Shown in pieces: positions 35,556-44,762 of a stretch of 64,000 nt of DNA. Made by a program: the position numbers and the translations under genes. The notes under the pieces were generated by a model. The model was not told the origin of the DNA. It did not search any database and saw only the letters and a program-made list of their open reading frames with translations. The number at the start of each line of letters is the position of its first letter. The stretch's first letter is position 1. The stretch spans positions 4,030,001 through 4,094,000 of the forward strand of contig OZ245855.1 of NCBI GenBank assembly GCA_965229095.1, in the 5' to 3' direction. This stretch comes from Taibaiella sp965229095 (GTDB lineage Bacteria; Bacteroidota; Bacteroidia; Chitinophagales; Chitinophagaceae).

Positions 35556-36551
35556 ATGGGAAAGATTCATGCAGCGATCACGGCTGTTGGTGGTTATGTA
35601 CCGGATTATGTTTTAACCAATGCGGAACTGGAAACCATAGTGGATACTACGGATGAGTGGATTACAGCCCGTACGGGGATCAAAGAGCGCCGTATCCTGA
35701 AAGGGGAAGGGCTCGGTACATCTTATATGGCTACAAAGGCGGTTGAAGATCTGTTGCGGAAAAAGAATATCGATCCGGCTACCATCGATCTGTTGATCTG
35801 CGCTACAACTACCCCTGATATGCAGTTCCCGGCTACCGCCAACCTGGTAGCGGCCAATTGCGGCATCAACAATGCGTTCAGCTATGATGTAAGTGCAGCC
35901 TGCAGCGGTTTCCTGTATGCCCTGAATACGGGTGCGCAGTTTATCGAAAGCGGCCGCAACAAAAGAGTGATCGTGGTAGGCGCCGATAAAATGAGCTCTA
36001 TCGTGGATTACCAGGACCGTTCCACCTGCATCATCTTTGGCGACGGCGCTGGTGCTGTACTGTTGGAAGCCAACGACGAAGGTAGCGGAGTGCTGGATTC
36101 GATCCTGAAAAGCGATGGCAAAGGCTGGATACACCTGCACCAGAAAGCCGGAGGCTCGGTAAAGCCTGCAACGGTAGAAACGGTAATGGCCAAAGAACAT
36201 TATATCTACCAGGAAGGACAAACAGTATTTAAATTTGCCGTAACCAATATGGCCGATGTATCGGCACAGATCATGGAGCGCAACGGTCTTACCGGCGAAG
36301 ATGTAACCTGGTTGGTGCCGCACCAGGCCAACCTGCGCATCATCAGCGCCACTGCCGACAGAATGAACCTTCCCGAAGAAAAAGTGATGCTGAATATACA
36401 ACGTTTTGGCAATACTACGAGCGGTACTATTCCATTGTGTTTATGGGAGTGGGAAAGTAAACTGAAAAAAGGAGACAACCTGATCCTGGCTGCCTTTGGC
36501 GGCGGCTTTACCTGGGGCTCTACTTATATCAAATGGGCCTATAACGGGTAA
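35556..36551 (+). CDS. fabH: 3-oxoacyl-[acyl-carrier-protein] synthase III
   Basis: Condenses acyl-CoA with malonyl-ACP to start fatty acid synthesis. 331 aa from MGKIHAAITAVGGYVPDYVL. The frame is open for 50 codons upstream, but the promoter element at 35524 and the family N-terminus fix this start. Catalytic triad Cys116 (DVSAACSGFLYAL), His256 (VPHQANLRI), Asn286 (FGNTTSGT); the C-terminal AAFGGGFTWGS loop is present. It is the third-stage partner of fabG immediately upstream; a palindromic terminator follows. Confidence 0.95.
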   Translation: MGKIHAAITAVGGYVPDYVLTNAELETIVDTTDEWITARTGIKERRILKGEGLGTSYMATKAVEDLLRKKNIDPATIDLLICATTTPDMQFPATANLVAANCGINNAFSYDVSAACSGFLYALNTGAQFIESGRNKRVIVVGADKMSSIVDYQDRSTCIIFGDGAGAVLLEANDEGSGVLDSILKSDGKGWIHLHQKAGGSVKPATVETVMAKEHYIYQEGQTVFKFAVTNMADVSAQIMERNGLTGEDVTWLVPHQANLRIISATADRMNLPEEKVMLNIQRFGNTTSGTIPLCLWEWESKLKKGDNLILAAFGGGFTWGSTYIKWAYNG

Positions 36552-36568
36552 TCTCCGTGCTGGCGATA

Positions 36569-36622
36569 CTATAAAAAGTAAGAAGGCTGACCGGTTCCGG
36601 TCAGCCTTCTTACTTTTTATAG
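36569..36622. terminator. Bidirectional terminator, 26-bp perfect palindrome
   Basis: Perfect 26-nt inverted arms (36569-36594 and 36597-36622) separated by 2 nt. The outer part is A/T-rich (CTATAAAAAGTAAGAAG) and gives a T tract in either direction, between the convergent fabH and the S9 peptidase gene. Confidence 0.92.
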
Positions 36623-36628
36623 CTGGTG

Positions 36629-38785
36629 CTATTGCTTTTCTACCATGCCTTCCAGGGCCATATAGAATGCAAAACGAAGCGCTATATCTTTTAAGTAGTC
36701 GAAGCGACCGCTTGCGCCGCCATGGCCGAAATCCATATTGGTTTTGAGCATAATGATGTGGTTGCCGGTATTGTTGACCCGCAGCTTGGCCACCCATTTG
36801 GCCGGCTCGAAATATTGCACCTGGCTGTCGTGCAGCCCTGTGGTGACCAGGAGGTTGGGGTAAACCTTAGGCACTACATTGTCGACAGGCGAATAGCTTT
36901 TCATATAGTCATAAGCATCCTTGTTCTTGGGATTGCCCCATTCGTCAAATTCATTCGTAGTAAGCGGGATGCTTTCGTCCAGCATGGTGGTTACCACATC
37001 TACAAAAGGTACATCGGCCACTACCCCGTTAAACAGGTCGGGGCGCATGTTAACGATAACGCCCATCAGCAAGCCGCCTGCGCTGCCGCCGTTGGCATAC
37101 AAATGTTCCTTGCTGGTAAACTTTTGTGCAATCAGGTACTCGGCGCAATCGATAAAATCGGTAAAGGTGTTCTTCTTCTTCATGAGTTTGCCATCTTCGT
37201 ACCATTGCCGCCCCATTTCCTGCCCGCCGCGTATATGGGCTATGGCAAAAGCAAATCCCCTGTCCAGCAAACTTAAGCGGCTGCTGCCGAAAGAAGCATC
37301 GATACTATTGCCATAACTGCCATAGCCGTACAAAAGCAAGGGTTGTGTGCCATCCTTTTTAAAACCCTTTTTATAAACGATCGAAATAGGAACCTTGGTG
37401 CCGTCCTTGGCCGTAGCCATAAGCCGTTCAGTAACATATTGCGATTTGTCGTAACCGCCAACCACTTCCTGTTGCTTTAATAATTTCTTTTCCCGGCTGT
37501 TCATGTTATAGTCGTAAGCGCTGTTCGGCGTGGTTAAGGAGGTATAGCCATAACGCAACACGTTGCTGTTGTAATCGTGATTGGCACTGGTATAGGCATC
37601 ATAGGCCGGTTCGCCGAAGTCGAGATAGTGGCTGCTGCCCTCTTTCAGGTTGCGGATGTTGAGCTGTACCAGGCCGCCTTTCCGTTCGCTCACTACCAGG
37701 AAGTGCTCAAAGGGTTCGACATCTTCCAGCAATACATCGGCACGATGCGGGATCACTTCTTTCCAGTTGTCGACGCCGGTTTTATCTAAGGGCGTTTCCA
37801 TCAGTTTGAAATTTTTGGCCTCTTTATTGGTCCGTACCAGGAACCTGTTGCCTTGATGATCTATATCGTAGATCACGTCTTTCATGCGCGGCGTAAATAT
37901 TTTGAATTGAGGATCGGCTTCATCGGCATCGATATACCTTATCTCCGAAGACAGCGTTGCCGAGGAATGGATGAGGATATATTTGTCTGATTTGGTTTTG
38001 CTTACACTGATGTAATTGCTTTTGTCTTTCTCTTCATACATCAATGCATCGGCGGCAGTACTGCCTACCGTATGTTTCATGATCTTCTCCGAGAGCAGTG
38101 TTGTTGGGTTTTTGGCCGTATAGTATATGGTTTTGTTGTCGTTGGCCCATATGCCGTAGCCTTCCGTATTCCTGATCTCGTCGGCATACTGTTCGCCGGT
38201 TTCCAGGTTCTTGATGCGAAGCGTGTATTGCCTGCGGCTTACCGTATCGACGCCGTATACCAGCAGCTTATTGTCGGGGCTTACGCTGGTGCCGCCTATC
38301 GCATAGTAGGGATGGCCTTCAGCCATCTTATTGACATCAAGCAGTATTTCCTCCGGGGCATTCAGGCTGCCTTTTTTGCGGCAAAGGATATAATATTGTT
38401 TGCCTTCTTCGTACCGGGAATAATAATAGTAACCATTGCTTAAGTAAGGAACGCTTTCGTCTTTTTCCTTTATGCGTCCTTTCATCTCGTTGTAGAGCTT
38501 TTCCTGCAAGGCTTTGGTGCTGGCCATCATGGTGTCGGTATAGGCATTCTCGGCTTTCAGGTAATCTACTACCTTGGTGCTGTCGGGGCCTTTAAAGAAG
38601 TAGTCGCCCATCCAGTAATAATTGTCGATACGTTTGTCGCCGAAACGGCCTACGTCCTTGGCTTTGATCTCGGCTACAGGTGGTTTGACATGGGGCCATT
38701 GGTACGGCTCTTTATGCATGGTAGTGGTGTTTTTGCAAGATGAAATAAGCAGCACGGCGGCGCCGGCAATGATAACGTATCTCAT
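36629..38785 (-). CDS. Lipoprotein S9 peptidase, oligopeptidase B-like
   Basis: 718 aa. Lipobox LISSC at residues 13-17 predicts a lipid-anchored exported protein. N-terminal propeller with the RIDNYYWMGDYF segment (DxYxWM is the oligopeptidase B counterpart of PYRWLE), then a hydrolase with the nucleophile ANGGSAGGLLMGV, the acid and loop TGLHDSQVQYFEPAKWVAKL, and the His in DFGHGGASGRF. LLYGYGSYGNSID and IAHIRGGQEMGRQWYEDGK are typical of PtrB. Oligopeptidase B cuts peptides after basic residues; here it would act in the periplasm or at the outer membrane. It is the third exported serine peptidase within 8 kb. Confidence 0.92.
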   Translation of the reverse strand: MRYVIIAGAAVLLISSCKNTTTMHKEPYQWPHVKPPVAEIKAKDVGRFGDKRIDNYYWMGDYFFKGPDSTKVVDYLKAENAYTDTMMASTKALQEKLYNEMKGRIKEKDESVPYLSNGYYYYSRYEEGKQYYILCRKKGSLNAPEEILLDVNKMAEGHPYYAIGGTSVSPDNKLLVYGVDTVSRRQYTLRIKNLETGEQYADEIRNTEGYGIWANDNKTIYYTAKNPTTLLSEKIMKHTVGSTAADALMYEEKDKSNYISVSKTKSDKYILIHSSATLSSEIRYIDADEADPQFKIFTPRMKDVIYDIDHQGNRFLVRTNKEAKNFKLMETPLDKTGVDNWKEVIPHRADVLLEDVEPFEHFLVVSERKGGLVQLNIRNLKEGSSHYLDFGEPAYDAYTSANHDYNSNVLRYGYTSLTTPNSAYDYNMNSREKKLLKQQEVVGGYDKSQYVTERLMATAKDGTKVPISIVYKKGFKKDGTQPLLLYGYGSYGNSIDASFGSSRLSLLDRGFAFAIAHIRGGQEMGRQWYEDGKLMKKKNTFTDFIDCAEYLIAQKFTSKEHLYANGGSAGGLLMGVIVNMRPDLFNGVVADVPFVDVVTTMLDESIPLTTNEFDEWGNPKNKDAYDYMKSYSPVDNVVPKVYPNLLVTTGLHDSQVQYFEPAKWVAKLRVNNTGNHIIMLKTNMDFGHGGASGRFDYLKDIALRFAFYMALEGMVEKQ

Positions 38786-38912
38786 GGCAGTTTATTAAGT
38801 GTTGAAGAATAAAGATGCAATAAGCCATCTTGTTTTCAGAAAATGAAATTAAGAAAACCATGATAAATCAGAAGGGGGATAAACCGGGGTAATTTTCGGC
38901 TACAATAAAGTA

Positions 38913-38941
38913 AAGGCCCGCATCTGAACAATGCGGGCCTT
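38913..38941 (-). terminator. Terminator of the suf operon
   Basis: An 11-bp perfect stem (AAGGCCCGCAT / ATGCGGGCCTT, 7-nt loop), 24 nt past the sufD stop; A/T-rich flanks. Confidence 0.88.
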
Positions 38942-38964
38942 GTAATATTATGATCCATTCCGTT

Positions 38965-40311
38965 TTACGCCTTAGCCATCTCTGTAGCGATCAGCTTTTC
39001 GAGATAAGTACGCAGTGCGGGTATTTTTATCTTTTGGGTCACATCGAATGCAAAAGCGGTAACCATCATATTCTTAGCTGCGGCTTCTCCGATGCCACGG
39101 CTTTGTAAATAGAAAAGGGCATCTTTGTTGATCTGGCCTATAGTAGTGCCGTGGCTGCATTTTACATCGTCGGCAAATATTTCCAGCTGCGGTTTAGCAT
39201 TCACCGTTGCTTTGTTGCTGAACAGGATATTGTTGCTCTGCTGGAAGGCATTGGTCTTTTGTGCATCTTCGTACACATAGATCTTACCGTTGAATACAGC
39301 CTTGGACTGGTCCAGCAAAACGCCTTTGTACAGTTGATTGCTTTCACCATGCGGCATTTTGTGATGCACTTCGGTATGGTTGTCGACCAGTTGTTGTCCA
39401 GCTGTGAGATAGAGGCCGTACAGGTGGCTTTCCAGCTCAGCATCGTTCAGGTGCAGTACCAGGTTGTTGCGCACCAGGTCGGTACCCGGCAGGGTAAAGG
39501 TATAATTGCTGTAATTGCTGTGTTTTTCTTGTGTTGCTTCCACGCGTTGCACGAAACGCATGCCTTTGCGGCCGGTCTGTACATCGTAGTGGTGGAAATG
39601 TGCATTTTCTCCTACTGCGATTTCGGTTACGCCGTTTACAAAAAGGGTTTGCCCGTTATCGGTGATCGTTGTTTCGATGATCTCCAGGGAAGCGTTGGCA
39701 TTTACTATAAACAGGTGCCGCGGTTGTACAAATACCGTAGCATCCGAGAGCAATACATTGACGATATGCAAAGGCTTATCCAGGACAGTGCCTTTGGCTG
39801 CTTCGATAAACAGGCCGTCGTTGTACAAGGCCGTGTTCAGGGCTACCATGGCATTGTCTTTCATGGTGGCTATCTTGCCGAAGTGTTTCCGGAACGAAGC
39901 CTCGTTTTCTGCCGCTGCAAAAGGCAGAATGCTGAGGGCATCCGGCAAAACGGACAATTCGTGGTTGATCTTGCCGTTAACGGTTACCAGGCGGTAAGCC
40001 CCCTTTTGTTCTCCTTTCAAAGAATGCTGTACTTCGTCCAGGTGCGCGGCTACCAGCCGGGCAGTCTGGTCAAACTCTTCTTTGGAAAGATCGTGCTGGA
40101 TCACATCCAGCTCGTAATCTTCTTTAAGGAAGGGTAATATATTGGTGTACTTCCATTCTTCGTTCTTAATGGAAGGAAATCCCAGGGACTTGAAAATATC
40201 GAAAGCATCCTGGCGCAAAGAGCGTAATTGCTCGTTGCCGCTCTGAAGCGAAGCAATTTCAAACTTCGCAATCATGCTTTCATATAAGGGCGTTTCCAAT
40301 TGATTAATCAT
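38965..40311 (-). CDS. sufD: Fe-S cluster assembly protein SufD
   Basis: SufBC2D scaffold subunit for iron-sulfur cluster building in the cytoplasm. 448 aa from the ATG at 40311 (MINQLETPLYESMIAKF); an ATG two codons earlier (40317) is equally possible, and the TTG at 40341 is unlikely. The beta-helix core and the C-terminal signature LEIFADDVKCSHGTTIGQIN followed by KDALFYLQSRGIGEAAA are those of SufD, with the conserved Cys and His. Last gene of sufBCD; sufS and sufE do not follow, as a terminator stands 24 nt after the stop. Confidence 0.94.
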   Translation of the reverse strand: MINQLETPLYESMIAKFEIASLQSGNEQLRSLRQDAFDIFKSLGFPSIKNEEWKYTNILPFLKEDYELDVIQHDLSKEEFDQTARLVAAHLDEVQHSLKGEQKGAYRLVTVNGKINHELSVLPDALSILPFAAAENEASFRKHFGKIATMKDNAMVALNTALYNDGLFIEAAKGTVLDKPLHIVNVLLSDATVFVQPRHLFIVNANASLEIIETTITDNGQTLFVNGVTEIAVGENAHFHHYDVQTGRKGMRFVQRVEATQEKHSNYSNYTFTLPGTDLVRNNLVLHLNDAELESHLYGLYLTAGQQLVDNHTEVHHKMPHGESNQLYKGVLLDQSKAVFNGKIYVYEDAQKTNAFQQSNNILFSNKATVNAKPQLEIFADDVKCSHGTTIGQINKDALFYLQSRGIGEAAAKNMMVTAFAFDVTQKIKIPALRTYLEKLIATEMAKA

Positions 40312-40377
40312 TATCATTATTGAAATTTTTCTGTACCACAAAATGTCCTTGTTGTTGCGGACATTTATCCTCCGGGT

Positions 40378-41130
40378 TTAGCTTACGGTTTCTTCTTTGA
40401 TCCAGTCGTAGCCTTTTTCTTCCAGTTCCAATGCCAGGTTCTTATCGCCTGTTTTTACTATTTTACCATCGCTGAGCACGTGTACGAAATCAGGGACGAT
40501 ATAATCCAGCAAACGCTGGTAGTGGGTAATGATGATAAAGGCGTTCTTATCGCTGCGCAGCTTGTTGACACCACGGGAAACAATACGCAGGGCGTCGATA
40601 TCCAGGCCGGAATCGGTTTCGTCCAGGATCGCCAGCTTAGGTTCCAGCATGGCCAGTTGGAAGATCTCATTCCTTTTCTTTTCCCCGCCCGAAAAGCCTT
40701 CGTTCAGGGAACGGTTTACGAGCTTGGCATCAAACTCGACCAGCTTCTGCTTTTCTTTCGACAGCGCGAGAAACTCTTTCGCAGTCATAGGTTCCAGGCC
40801 TTTGTAGGCGCGGATCTCGTTCATCGCGGTCTTTAAGAAATTGATATTGGAAACACCGGGTATTTCGATAGGGTACTGGAAGGCCAGAAAAACACCCTCG
40901 CGGGCACGGTCTTCGGGCGACATATCCAGCAGGTCTTTCCCGTCGAGCGTAACGCTGCCCTCTGTAACCTCGTAATTGGGCCTTCCGGAAAGTACGGAAG
41001 CAAGCGAGCTTTTACCTGCACCGTTGGGGCCCATAATGGCATGTACTTCGCCAGGTTTTACTTCAAGGTTCAAGCCTTTTAATATTTCCTTTTCTTCTAC
41101 TCCGGCATGGAGGTTTTTAATTGATAGCAT
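40378..41130 (-). CDS. sufC: Fe-S cluster assembly ATPase SufC
   Basis: ABC-type ATPase of the SufBC2D complex. 250 aa from the ATG at 41130 (MLSIKNLHAGVEEKEILKGL); the longer frame adds 12 codons with no family similarity. Walker A GPNGAGKSSLASVLSG, SufC-specific signature EGFSGGEKKRNEI, Walker B LAILDETDSGLDIDALRIVS, H-loop ITHYQRLLDYI. It lies between sufB (111 nt gap) and sufD (66 nt gap) on the same strand. The soluble ATPase powers conformational change of the scaffold, not transport. Confidence 0.97.
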   Translation of the reverse strand: MLSIKNLHAGVEEKEILKGLNLEVKPGEVHAIMGPNGAGKSSLASVLSGRPNYEVTEGSVTLDGKDLLDMSPEDRAREGVFLAFQYPIEIPGVSNINFLKTAMNEIRAYKGLEPMTAKEFLALSKEKQKLVEFDAKLVNRSLNEGFSGGEKKRNEIFQLAMLEPKLAILDETDSGLDIDALRIVSRGVNKLRSDKNAFIIITHYQRLLDYIVPDFVHVLSDGKIVKTGDKNLALELEEKGYDWIKEETVS

Positions 41131-41241
41131 TCTGATTTGAAAATGTGCTGATTCGAAAATGTACAAACCAGCCGATTGTGTTTTTACAGTATTATACGCA
41201 ATTTGATCATTTGAAAATTTGCCTGCCAGCTTATTTCCACA

Positions 41242-42687
41242 TTATCCCACACTGCCTTCCAGCGAAATAGCCAGGAGCTTCTGGGCTTCTACGGCAAATT
41301 CCATCGGCAGCTTGTTCAGCACTTCTTTGGCAAAACCGTTTACGATCAGCTCTACCGCCTTTTCGGTATCGATACCACGGGCATTCAGGTAGAAAATCTG
41401 GTCTTCGCCGATCTTGGAAGTGGTGGCTTCGTGTTCCAGCGTTGCCGTGTTGTTCTTGGACTCTATGTAGGGAAAAGTATGTGCACCGCAACGGTCGCCG
41501 ATCAGCATCGAGTCGCATTGGGTAAAGTTTCTTGCATCATTGGCTTTAGCGCCGATCTGCACCAGGCCGCGGTAGCTGTTCTGCCCGTTCCCGGCCGAGA
41601 TACCTTTGGAGATGATGCGGCTGCGGGTATTGGCGCCCAGGTGGTACATTTTGGTACCGGTATCGGCTATCTGTTTGCCTTTGGCCACAGCTACGCTGTA
41701 AAACTCGCCGTAGCTGTTATCACCCTGGAGGATCACGCTGGGATATTTCCAGGTAATGGCCGAACCGGTCTCTACCTGGGTCCAGGAGATATGCGAATTG
41801 GCGCCTTTGCATACGCCTCTTTTGGTTACAAAATTGTACACGCCGCCTTTGCCTTCTTTATCGCCGGGATACCAGTTCTGTACGGTAGAATATTTAACCT
41901 CAGCATTGTCCAGCGCAACGATCTCAACTACGGCGGCATGCAATTGGTGCTCGTCGCGCATAGGGGCCGTACAGCCTTCCAGGTAACTTACGTAAGCATC
42001 CTTGTCGGCAATGATCAGCGTGCGTTCAAACTGGCCGGTATTGGCCGCATTGATCCGGAAATAAGTGCTGAGCTCCATAGGAGAGCGTACACCCGGTGGT
42101 ATATACACGAAAGAGCCATCCGAAAACACGGCGGCGTTCAATGCAGCAAATACGTTGTCGGAATGGGGAACCACACTGCCCAGGTATTTTTTGACCAGTT
42201 CCGGGTGTTCCTGTACGGCTTCACCGAAAGAGCAGAAAATGATACCCAGTTTCTTTAATTCCTCTTTATAGGTAGTGGCTACCGATACACTGTCGAACAC
42301 GGCATCTACGGCTACGCCGGCAAGCGTTTTTTGCTCATTAAGCGGTATCCCCAGCTTTTTAAAGGTTTCCAGCAACTCAGGATCGACCTGGTCGAGGCTC
42401 TCGTATTTTACTTTTTGCTTGGGAGCGGCATAATACGAGATCGACTGGAAGTCCATTTCCGGCATTTTGAAGTTCTGCCAGGCCGGAAGTTCCATTTTCT
42501 GGAAAGCGCGGAAGGCTTTCAGGCGCCATTCCAGCAGCCATTCAGGTTCATTCTTCTTTTTGGAGATAAAATGAATGGTATCTTCGTTAAGCCCGGGCGG
42601 CAAAATATCCATCTCAATGTCGGTAACGAATCCATGTTCGTACTCCCTACCGGCAATTTCCTCTAGAAATTCAGTACTGTTTTCCAT
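41242..42687 (-). CDS. sufB: Fe-S cluster assembly scaffold SufB
   Basis: 481 aa, first gene of the sufBCD unit. Family signatures: PEWLLEWRLKAFRAF, the AVVPHSDNVFAALNAAVFSDG-type region (read as VPHSDNVFAALNAAVFSDG), FERTLIIADKDAYVSYLEGC with the conserved Cys, NWYPGDKEGKGGVYNFVTKR, DARNFTQCDSMLIG, and EHEATTSKIGEDQIFYLNAR with the Glu/His cluster region. It forms nascent [Fe-S] clusters with SufC and SufD. A strong promoter element (TACCTTTG, 42729-42736) precedes it, and a small hairpin (CAGGG-GATA-CCCTG) sits in the leader. No SufR- or IscR-type regulator is adjacent. Confidence 0.97.
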   Translation of the reverse strand: MENSTEFLEEIAGREYEHGFVTDIEMDILPPGLNEDTIHFISKKKNEPEWLLEWRLKAFRAFQKMELPAWQNFKMPEMDFQSISYYAAPKQKVKYESLDQVDPELLETFKKLGIPLNEQKTLAGVAVDAVFDSVSVATTYKEELKKLGIIFCSFGEAVQEHPELVKKYLGSVVPHSDNVFAALNAAVFSDGSFVYIPPGVRSPMELSTYFRINAANTGQFERTLIIADKDAYVSYLEGCTAPMRDEHQLHAAVVEIVALDNAEVKYSTVQNWYPGDKEGKGGVYNFVTKRGVCKGANSHISWTQVETGSAITWKYPSVILQGDNSYGEFYSVAVAKGKQIADTGTKMYHLGANTRSRIISKGISAGNGQNSYRGLVQIGAKANDARNFTQCDSMLIGDRCGAHTFPYIESKNNTATLEHEATTSKIGEDQIFYLNARGIDTEKAVELIVNGFAKEVLNKLPMEFAVEAQKLLAISLEGSVG

Positions 42688-42728
42688 AATTACTAACCCC
42701 GAACCAGGGTATCCCCTGATTTAGTCTG

Positions 42729-42736
42729 CAAAGGTA
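42729..42736 (-). promoter_or_regulatory. TACCTTTG -7 element of the suf operon
   Basis: Exact TAnnTTTG on the minus strand, with TTTCG 19 nt upstream in the -33 position; 42 nt before the sufB ATG. Confidence 0.6.
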
Positions 42737-42841
42737 CAACCAAAAAGCCGCAATGCGAAAGACTAATGATAAAAGCTTTCTATGTGGGAATTGGTTGACA
42801 GCGCTGCCGGTCGGTACCGGAGTAAGCTCTTTTTGCTGTCT

Positions 42842-44356
42842 TTAGCCGGGCTGGTTGGGGTCGGCAGGGAAATTGTCGGGGAAGTAAAAATCCGAAAGCC
42901 GGATGAATTCGTCGCCCCGCATAAACATATCCATACTGATGTCCTCGAAGCTTTTTTTGCCGCAGGCTGCAAGTAATTCCATGGCAGCATGCAGTGTATT
43001 GTGGTGAAAGTGGGTTACCCGCTGTTGCTTTTCTCCTACCACCAGCCCTTTGATAAGCATCTTGTCCTGGGTGGCCACGCCGGTAGGGCATACATTGGTA
43101 TTACAACGCAGGGCCTGGATGCAACCCAGGGAAAACATGAAACCCCTGGCGCTGTTGCACATGTCGGCGCCCAGGGCGAGCGCCCGCAGGAAAGAGACTG
43201 CTGTCAGGATCTTGCCGCTACAAATAAGGCGTACTTTGTCCCGGATATTGTATTTTTTTAATGTCTCGTTAACGAAAATGATGGCCGGTTCCAGGGGCAT
43301 ACCTACGGCATCGGAAAATTCCAGCGGCGCGGCGCCGGTGCCTCCTTCGGCGCCATCGACAGTAATGAAATCGGGGTAAATGCCTGCCTTGTTCATTTCC
43401 TCGCATAGCTCGGTGAACTCGCTGGCCTTGCCGATACACAACTTAAAGCCGACAGGTTTTCCCTGGCACAATTCTCTTAACCGGCCTATGAAGGCTATCA
43501 GGCTGGGCGCATCCGAAAACGCAGTATGCCCGGGAGGCGAGAGCACATCGACATGGGGATCGATGCCTCTTATTTTGGCAATAAACTCGGTATTTTTGGC
43601 GGCAGGCAGTACACCCCCATGACCTGGCTTGGCGCCTTGCGAGATCTTCAGCTCGATCATTTTTACTTCGGGGGTCTGCGCTTTTTCTCTGAATTTTTCG
43701 GCGTCAAAATTCCCTTCTTTGGTGCGGCAGCCAAAATAGCCGGTCCCTATCTGCCATACGACGTCGCCTCCCTGCAAGTGGTATTCGGTAAGGCCTCCCT
43801 CGCCGGTATTCTGGTAGAAGTTTCCTGCCATAGCGCCTTTGTTGAGGGCCATCACGGCATTGGCGCTCAGGGAACCAAAGCTCATCGCCGAGATATTGAA
43901 ACGGGATGCGGAATAGGGTTGCCTGCATTGCGGACCTCCAACTGTGATCCTGGGTAGCTCTTTGAGCACCGGTGCAGGGTAAATGGAGTGCCGCAGGCCT
44001 TCATAATCTCCGGTATTTACCTCCAACTGGGTACCGAAAGGCGTAGTGGCATCAATGTTTTTGGCACGTTGGTAAGCCAAAGCCCTTTGCTGACGGGAAA
44101 AAGGTCTGCCATCGGTATTGCGTTCAATAAAATATTGCTGCAGTTCCGGGGAGATGAACTCGAAAAAATACCGGAAATAGCCCAGCACCGGGAAATTGCG
44201 CAGGATACTATGATGGTCCTGCCGGCTGTTGGCAATGCCAATGAGCAGTAAGATGCCCACGATAATGGCCAGCCACAGCAAGCCATGATAAAACCAGGAT
44301 AAGATGGCTAAGGCCAGGAACAGGGGAACCAGGATGCGGAAGAAAAGTGTTCTCAT
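42842..44356 (-). CDS. FMN-binding glutamate synthase-family protein, membrane-anchored
   Basis: 504 aa. Two N-terminal membrane helices (ILVPLFLALAILSWFY, LLWLAIIVGILLLIGIA) precede a glutamate-synthase-like FMN domain: ISAMSFGSLSANAVMALNKG, NTGEGGLTEYH, KISQGAKPGHGGVLPA, VDGAEGGTGAAPLEFSDAVG and RLICSGKILTAVSFLRALAL. The cysteine set GCIQALRCNTNVCPTGVA matches the 3Fe-4S loop of glutamate synthase. No amidotransferase domain is present, so ammonia-producing glutaminase activity is absent. The family is common in Bacteroidota; its true reaction is not known. A near-consensus TACCTTTA lies upstream. It is next to sufB but has no clear operon link. Confidence 0.88.
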   Translation of the reverse strand: MRTLFFRILVPLFLALAILSWFYHGLLWLAIIVGILLLIGIANSRQDHHSILRNFPVLGYFRYFFEFISPELQQYFIERNTDGRPFSRQQRALAYQRAKNIDATTPFGTQLEVNTGDYEGLRHSIYPAPVLKELPRITVGGPQCRQPYSASRFNISAMSFGSLSANAVMALNKGAMAGNFYQNTGEGGLTEYHLQGGDVVWQIGTGYFGCRTKEGNFDAEKFREKAQTPEVKMIELKISQGAKPGHGGVLPAAKNTEFIAKIRGIDPHVDVLSPPGHTAFSDAPSLIAFIGRLRELCQGKPVGFKLCIGKASEFTELCEEMNKAGIYPDFITVDGAEGGTGAAPLEFSDAVGMPLEPAIIFVNETLKKYNIRDKVRLICSGKILTAVSFLRALALGADMCNSARGFMFSLGCIQALRCNTNVCPTGVATQDKMLIKGLVVGEKQQRVTHFHHNTLHAAMELLAACGKKSFEDISMDMFMRGDEFIRLSDFYFPDNFPADPNQPG

Positions 44357-44487
44357 ATCTTAATTTTAGTTAGCTAAAGGTAAAGAAAGCATTTGCTAAA
44401 GAAATGTGATTGTGGACGGGCTGCTGAGGCATTATTTATCAGTGATCTCCACGGATACAAGGACATAAAAATGCCTGTTTGGCGGTA

Positions 44488-44519
44488 TTGTTCCGATGCT
44501 GCATCCCTTTCTAACTTCG
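44488..44519 (+). promoter_or_regulatory. Candidate promoter of the peptide operon
   Basis: TTG (44488-44490), 21 nt, then TAACTTCG (44512-44519), one mismatch from TAnnTTTG, 30 nt before the first peptide's ATG. Confidence 0.45.
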
Positions 44520-44549
44520 TTGTATTGTTCATCTTTAAAAACGATCCAT

Positions 44550-44726
44550 ATGAAAAAGAAAGCAGTATGGAAGGCTAAGAAGCTTAGCCTGACCAAAGAA
44601 ACGATTACGGCTATTACAGAACGGCAACAGAAGATGATCGAAGGAGGCGCCGGGTTTACCGTATTTGAAGGATGCGCCAGCATGCGCTGGGAAACCCGTT
44701 GTCCTAAGGATTGCATTCCATTGTAA
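44550..44726 (+). CDS. RiPP-like precursor peptide 1 (GG leader, 3 Cys core)
   Basis: 58 aa. Leader MKKKAVWKAKKLSLTKETIT, then ...MIEGG at residue 33, then a 25-residue core with three Cys (core positions 9, 18, 22) and Thr/Ser residues (FTVFEGCASMRWETRC). The leader shares MKKK, K-x-L-x-L-x-K-x-T and a closing GG with the next two peptides. This is the pattern of Bacteroidota natural-product precursors (the GG-leader TIGR04149-like family and class I lanthipeptides such as pinensin). The ATG at 44550 is chosen because all three genes align from MKKK; an in-frame ATG at 44496 lies upstream of the promoter element. No LanB, LanC, radical-SAM or GG-peptidase transporter gene lies within the window. 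Confidence 0.75.
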   Translation: MKKKAVWKAKKLSLTKETITAITERQQKMIEGGAGFTVFEGCASMRWETRCPKDCIPL

Positions 44727-44762
44727 ACAGTACCTTTTTATTTCAAAACAAACAACCAAATT

